From JANMDU01 sp043777675 (lineage in GTDB: Bacteria; Pseudomonadota; Gammaproteobacteria; Burkholderiales; Burkholderiaceae_C), in contig JAYWHR010000061.1 in NCBI GenBank assembly GCA_043777675.1, positions 1 through 64,000 on the forward strand: a DNA stretch of 64,000 nt. Reading direction: 5' to 3'. Position 1 is the stretch's first letter. Each line of letters starts with the position of its first letter. A model generated the notes under the pieces. The model was not told the DNA's origin. It saw only the letters and a program-made list of their open reading frames with translations, and did not search any database. The translations under genes and the position numbers were made by a program. Below, one piece after another: positions 61,789 through 64,000 of this stretch.

Positions 61789-62449
61789 TCGGCCTATTTA
61801 GCTCTAAAGTATCATCAGAATATCGCTCTAGGATACTGTTGAAGCCTTTTACAGCACGCTCTATCGAGCCAGGTGATTTGAGAAAGCGCGCCTCGTAGTG
61901 CAGCGCCAAAATCAAACCGTGTATTTCAAACAGGATTTGACTTGGATCAGCATGCGCATCGAGTTGACCGATATCTTGCGCTTGACGCACAGCGCGATCC
62001 ATCGCTGCGAGCCATGTGCGTACCGAAGATGCAATCGCATCACGCACCGGGCCTGGGCGGTCGTCAAACTCTACCGCGCCACTGATATAGATGCAGCCAG
62101 AATCAATTTCGACCGAGGTGCGCTTCATCCAGTTGGCAAACAGGGCTTGTAAGCGCGGCAGCCCACGGCGCGAGTCCAGAGCAGGGAAAAACACTTCGGC
62201 TTCAAAACGAGCATGGTATTCCCGCACCACCGAAATCTGCAACTCCTCGCGTGAGCCAAAGTGTGCAAACACCCCCGATTTGCTCATGCCCGTCACTTCG
62301 GCCAATACGCCAATCGACAGGCCTTCCAGTCCAATTTGCGTGGCTAAGCCCAAAGCGGCCTCAACGATGACGGCTTTGGTTTTCTCGCCTTTGAGCTGCC
62401 CTTTACTAGGGGCTGCCTCAGAGGCTTTTGCTTGGAATGATCTACCCAT
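61751..62449 (-). CDS. TetR-family regulator of the beta-oxidation block
   Basis: A 232-residue TetR protein: HTH LSIGVLAEVTGMSKSGVFAHF near 45-65, preceded by a basic N-terminus, followed by a TetR_C-type ligand domain (FANWMKRTSVEIDSGCIYISGAVEFDD). The C-terminus ...NRPIAGKKSALSAIK is encoded by a dispersed repeat, which also provides the TAA. It lies 49 bases upstream of the acyl-CoA dehydrogenase gene and is likely to control it in response to an acyl-CoA. Confidence 0.9.
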   Translation of the reverse strand: MGRSFQAKASEAAPSKGQLKGEKTKAVIVEAALGLATQIGLEGLSIGVLAEVTGMSKSGVFAHFGSREELQISVVREYHARFEAEVFFPALDSRRGLPRLQALFANWMKRTSVEIDSGCIYISGAVEFDDRPGPVRDAIASSVRTWLAAMDRAVRQAQDIGQLDAHADPSQILFEIHGLILALHYEARFLKSPGSIERAVKGFNSILERYSDDTLELNRPIAGKKSALSAIK

Positions 62450-62544
62450 GATGCTGGAAGGAGTGCCTAAAATAGAACGACCGTGCTATTTTGCAGTATA
62501 TTCAGCAGCCTTGTTTGAATTGTGGCTTTTTTGCCTGCTTTTAG

Positions 62545-62565
62545 AGGCGCCGAACTACAGCGCCT
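62545..62565 (-). terminator. Possible terminator hairpin after xth
   Basis: AGGCGC (62545-62550) pairs with GCGCCT (62560-62565) across a 9-base loop, in the 161-base spacer after the xth stop. No T run follows, so termination is doubtful. Confidence 0.3.
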
Positions 62566-62610
62566 AAATAGAAACCCTAGGAATATTTGTCGTTGTGATC
62601 GAACACTGCG

Positions 62611-63438
62611 CTACAGCTTGAAATCATAGCCAAAGGTGATTGGCGCATGATCAGAGAATTTTTCGGTTTTATAAATCTCCACCGTTTTGGCGGTAGCTGC
62701 CAAGGAGGGCGTGGCTAAGTGGTAATCCAGCCGCCACCCCACATTCTTGGCGTAAGCCTGCCCACGTTGGCTCCACCACGTGTAGCAATCTTCTGTCGTT
62801 TCGGGATGAAGTTGACGATACACGTCAACCAGACCACCGCCGGCTTCGTCGCTCTCTTTGTCATGGCTTAGCAGTTTGGTCATCCAAGCGCGCTCTTCGG
62901 GCGTAAAGCCACTGTTCTTTTGATTGGATTTCCAGTTTTTGAGGTCTTTTTCTGTGTGTGCAATATTCACATCACCGCAGAGCACAAATTCGCGCTGATC
63001 TCGCAGCGCCACCAAATGCGGAAACATAACACCCAAGAACCGAAATTTCGCCTCTTGCCGCTCCGGGCCTGATGAGCCACTGGGGAAATAGCTGCTGATG
63101 ACGGAGAACTTGCGCGCTGGCGTATCAAAGCGCAGCTCGACATAACGACCCTCAGCATCGAATTCACCGCCGCCATCGAAGCCAATAATCACATCGCTGG
63201 GCGCGTGGCGCGTGTAAACGCCGACGCCGCTATATCCCTTTTTCTCGGCAAACTGGAAATGCCCAGTCATACCGCCGAGAGCCGCTAAATCTCCCAAATC
63301 AGCGGCTTGCGCCTTCACCTCTTGCACACACATACAATCAGGGGCAGTTTTTTCCACCCAGGCAGCCACGCCTTTGGTGGCCGCCGAGCGAATGCCGTTG
63401 AAATTCAAGCTGGTGATGCGAAAGAGTGGTTTTTTCAT
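62611..63438 (-). CDS. xth: Exodeoxyribonuclease III
   Basis: A 275-residue AP endonuclease/3'-5' exonuclease for DNA repair. Metal and catalytic residues are visible in LNFNGIRSA, CVQEVKAQ, CGDVNIAHTE, WRLDYHLAT and the C-terminal SDHAPITF. The start codon is 12 bases from the divergent pyrE start, a widely conserved arrangement. Confidence 0.94.
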   Translation of the reverse strand: MKKPLFRITSLNFNGIRSAATKGVAAWVEKTAPDCMCVQEVKAQAADLGDLAALGGMTGHFQFAEKKGYSGVGVYTRHAPSDVIIGFDGGGEFDAEGRYVELRFDTPARKFSVISSYFPSGSSGPERQEAKFRFLGVMFPHLVALRDQREFVLCGDVNIAHTEKDLKNWKSNQKNSGFTPEERAWMTKLLSHDKESDEAGGGLVDVYRQLHPETTEDCYTWWSQRGQAYAKNVGWRLDYHLATPSLAATAKTVEIYKTEKFSDHAPITFGYDFKL

Positions 63439-63450
63439 GGGGTAAGCATT

Positions 63451-64000
63451 TTGAGTAATGACACATTGGCTGTTGATTTTGTGCGATTTTCTGTTGAATC
63501 GGGCGTTTTGCGTTTCGGCGAGTTCAAAACTAAAGCTGGGCGCTTGAGCCCCTACTTTTTTAATGCGGGCTTGTTTGACGACGGTGCAAAGCTACTGCGC
63601 CTCGCCGGTTTTTATGCACAAAACATTTTGCAAAGCGGCATTCAGTTTGACATGCTGTTTGGGCCTGCCTACAAGGGCATTCCACTGGTTGCAGCCGTGA
63701 GCATGGAGCTGGCGCGCCTTGGCCACAATTACCCTTTCGCCTACAACCGCAAAGAAGCCAAAGACCACGGCGAGGGAGGTACGCTGGTGGGCGCGCCGGT
63801 CAAAGGTCGCATATTGATCATTGACGATGTGATGAGCGCGGGCACTGCAGCGCGTGAATCGATTGCCATCATTGAGAAAGCGGGAGCAGTAGCATGCGCA
63901 GTGGCGATTGCATTGGATCGTCAGGAAAAAGCCACAGAAAACACCCCCGAGGGCCTGCAAGATGTCAACCACAGCGCAGTGCAGTACGTCACAGATATAC
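63451..64000 (+). CDS. pyrE: Orotate phosphoribosyltransferase (cut by window end)
   Basis: A partial protein of 183 residues so far, of a usual 210-225. It makes OMP from orotate and PRPP in pyrimidine synthesis. Marks are GVLRFGEFKTKAGRLSPYFF at the N-terminus, FGPAYKGIPL, YNRKEAKDHGEGG and the PRPP loop IIDDVMSAGTA. The only plausible start is TTG at 63451, since the nearby ATG (63458) is out of frame; GGGG lies upstream. The C-terminus is beyond the window. Confidence 0.93.
   Translation, partial: MSNDTLAVDFVRFSVESGVLRFGEFKTKAGRLSPYFFNAGLFDDGAKLLRLAGFYAQNILQSGIQFDMLFGPAYKGIPLVAAVSMELARLGHNYPFAYNRKEAKDHGEGGTLVGAPVKGRILIIDDVMSAGTAARESIAIIEKAGAVACAVAIALDRQEKATENTPEGLQDVNHSAVQYVTDI

Noticed and set aside
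1..64000. CRISPR array, tRNA, rRNA or transposase genes
   Set aside because: Looked for and not seen: the repeats found are scattered, not regularly spaced, and no reading frame looks like a transposase or integrase.

Overview
The window looks like chromosomal DNA of a Burkholderiales betaproteobacterium, most likely Comamonadaceae. The signs are a Bug-type (TctC-like) periplasmic receptor with a LysR regulator, a DUF2917 gene divergent from a GcvA-like LysR gene, hda/HAD/pcnB neighbours, hisI-hisE running into tatABC, divergent xth/pyrE, and a Pil-Chp chemosensory cluster. The species is an inference. I saw no rRNA or tRNA gene, CRISPR array or transposase. No gene-free stretch exceeds 300 bases; the longest spacers are about 210-240 bases.

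Layout. 1-7042: mtnN remnant, two-component pair, SPFH membrane protein with a periplasmic SH3-like partner, glutathione peroxidase. 7279-14687: compact Pil-Chp cluster (two response regulators, CheW-like, chemoreceptor, CheA/CheY hybrid). 14731-17180: kdsD, lptC, SDR. 17185-24605 (minus): TAXI receptor, deacylase-like M14 enzyme, Bug receptor, LysR, glpD, glpK. 24697-33058: proC, secreted intradiol dioxygenase, EamA exporter, pldA, pdxH, queC, TfoX-like, DUF2917, LysR, lldD-like. 33099-39004: toxin-antitoxin pair, pcnB, HAD phosphatase, a GSU2403-type nucleotidyltransferase, hda, AI-2E-type permease. 39132-46204: purM, tatABC, HIT, small membrane protein, hisE, hisI, small membrane protein, CPA2 antiporter. 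46349-53510: TetR, Rossmann oxidoreductase/LysR pair, M60-type metallopeptidase lipoprotein, two-component pair. 53679-62449 (minus): fatty-acid beta-oxidation block (two thioesterase-fold proteins, enoyl-CoA hydratase, thiolase, FadB-like enzyme, DUF2147 protein, acyl-CoA dehydrogenase, TetR). 62611-64000: xth and truncated pyrE.

The main finding is a dispersed ~44-bp repeat: 13 clear copies plus one degenerate candidate. Each has a TAGCCGGC end, a TGCG core and a GCTATT...AATAGC hairpin end. Seven copies are intergenic. Each of the five spacers between convergent genes that is long enough to hold one (74-228 bp) contains exactly one, and none lies in a divergent, promoter-bearing spacer. 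The other six lie inside reading frames, in both orientations and three frame classes: in interdomain linkers of a response regulator and of the CheA hybrid, within an SDR, GlpK and a HAD phosphatase, and as the C-terminus and stop of a TetR regulator. This resembles the protein-embedded Rickettsia palindromic elements. GlpK carries a second, unrelated in-frame insertion of a GC-rich hairpin sequence. Other notable loci are the palindrome-preceded nucleotidyltransferase between hda and the HAD gene, the TfoX protein with a histone-H1-like tail overlapping its convergent neighbour, and an M60-type metallopeptidase beside a two-component system.
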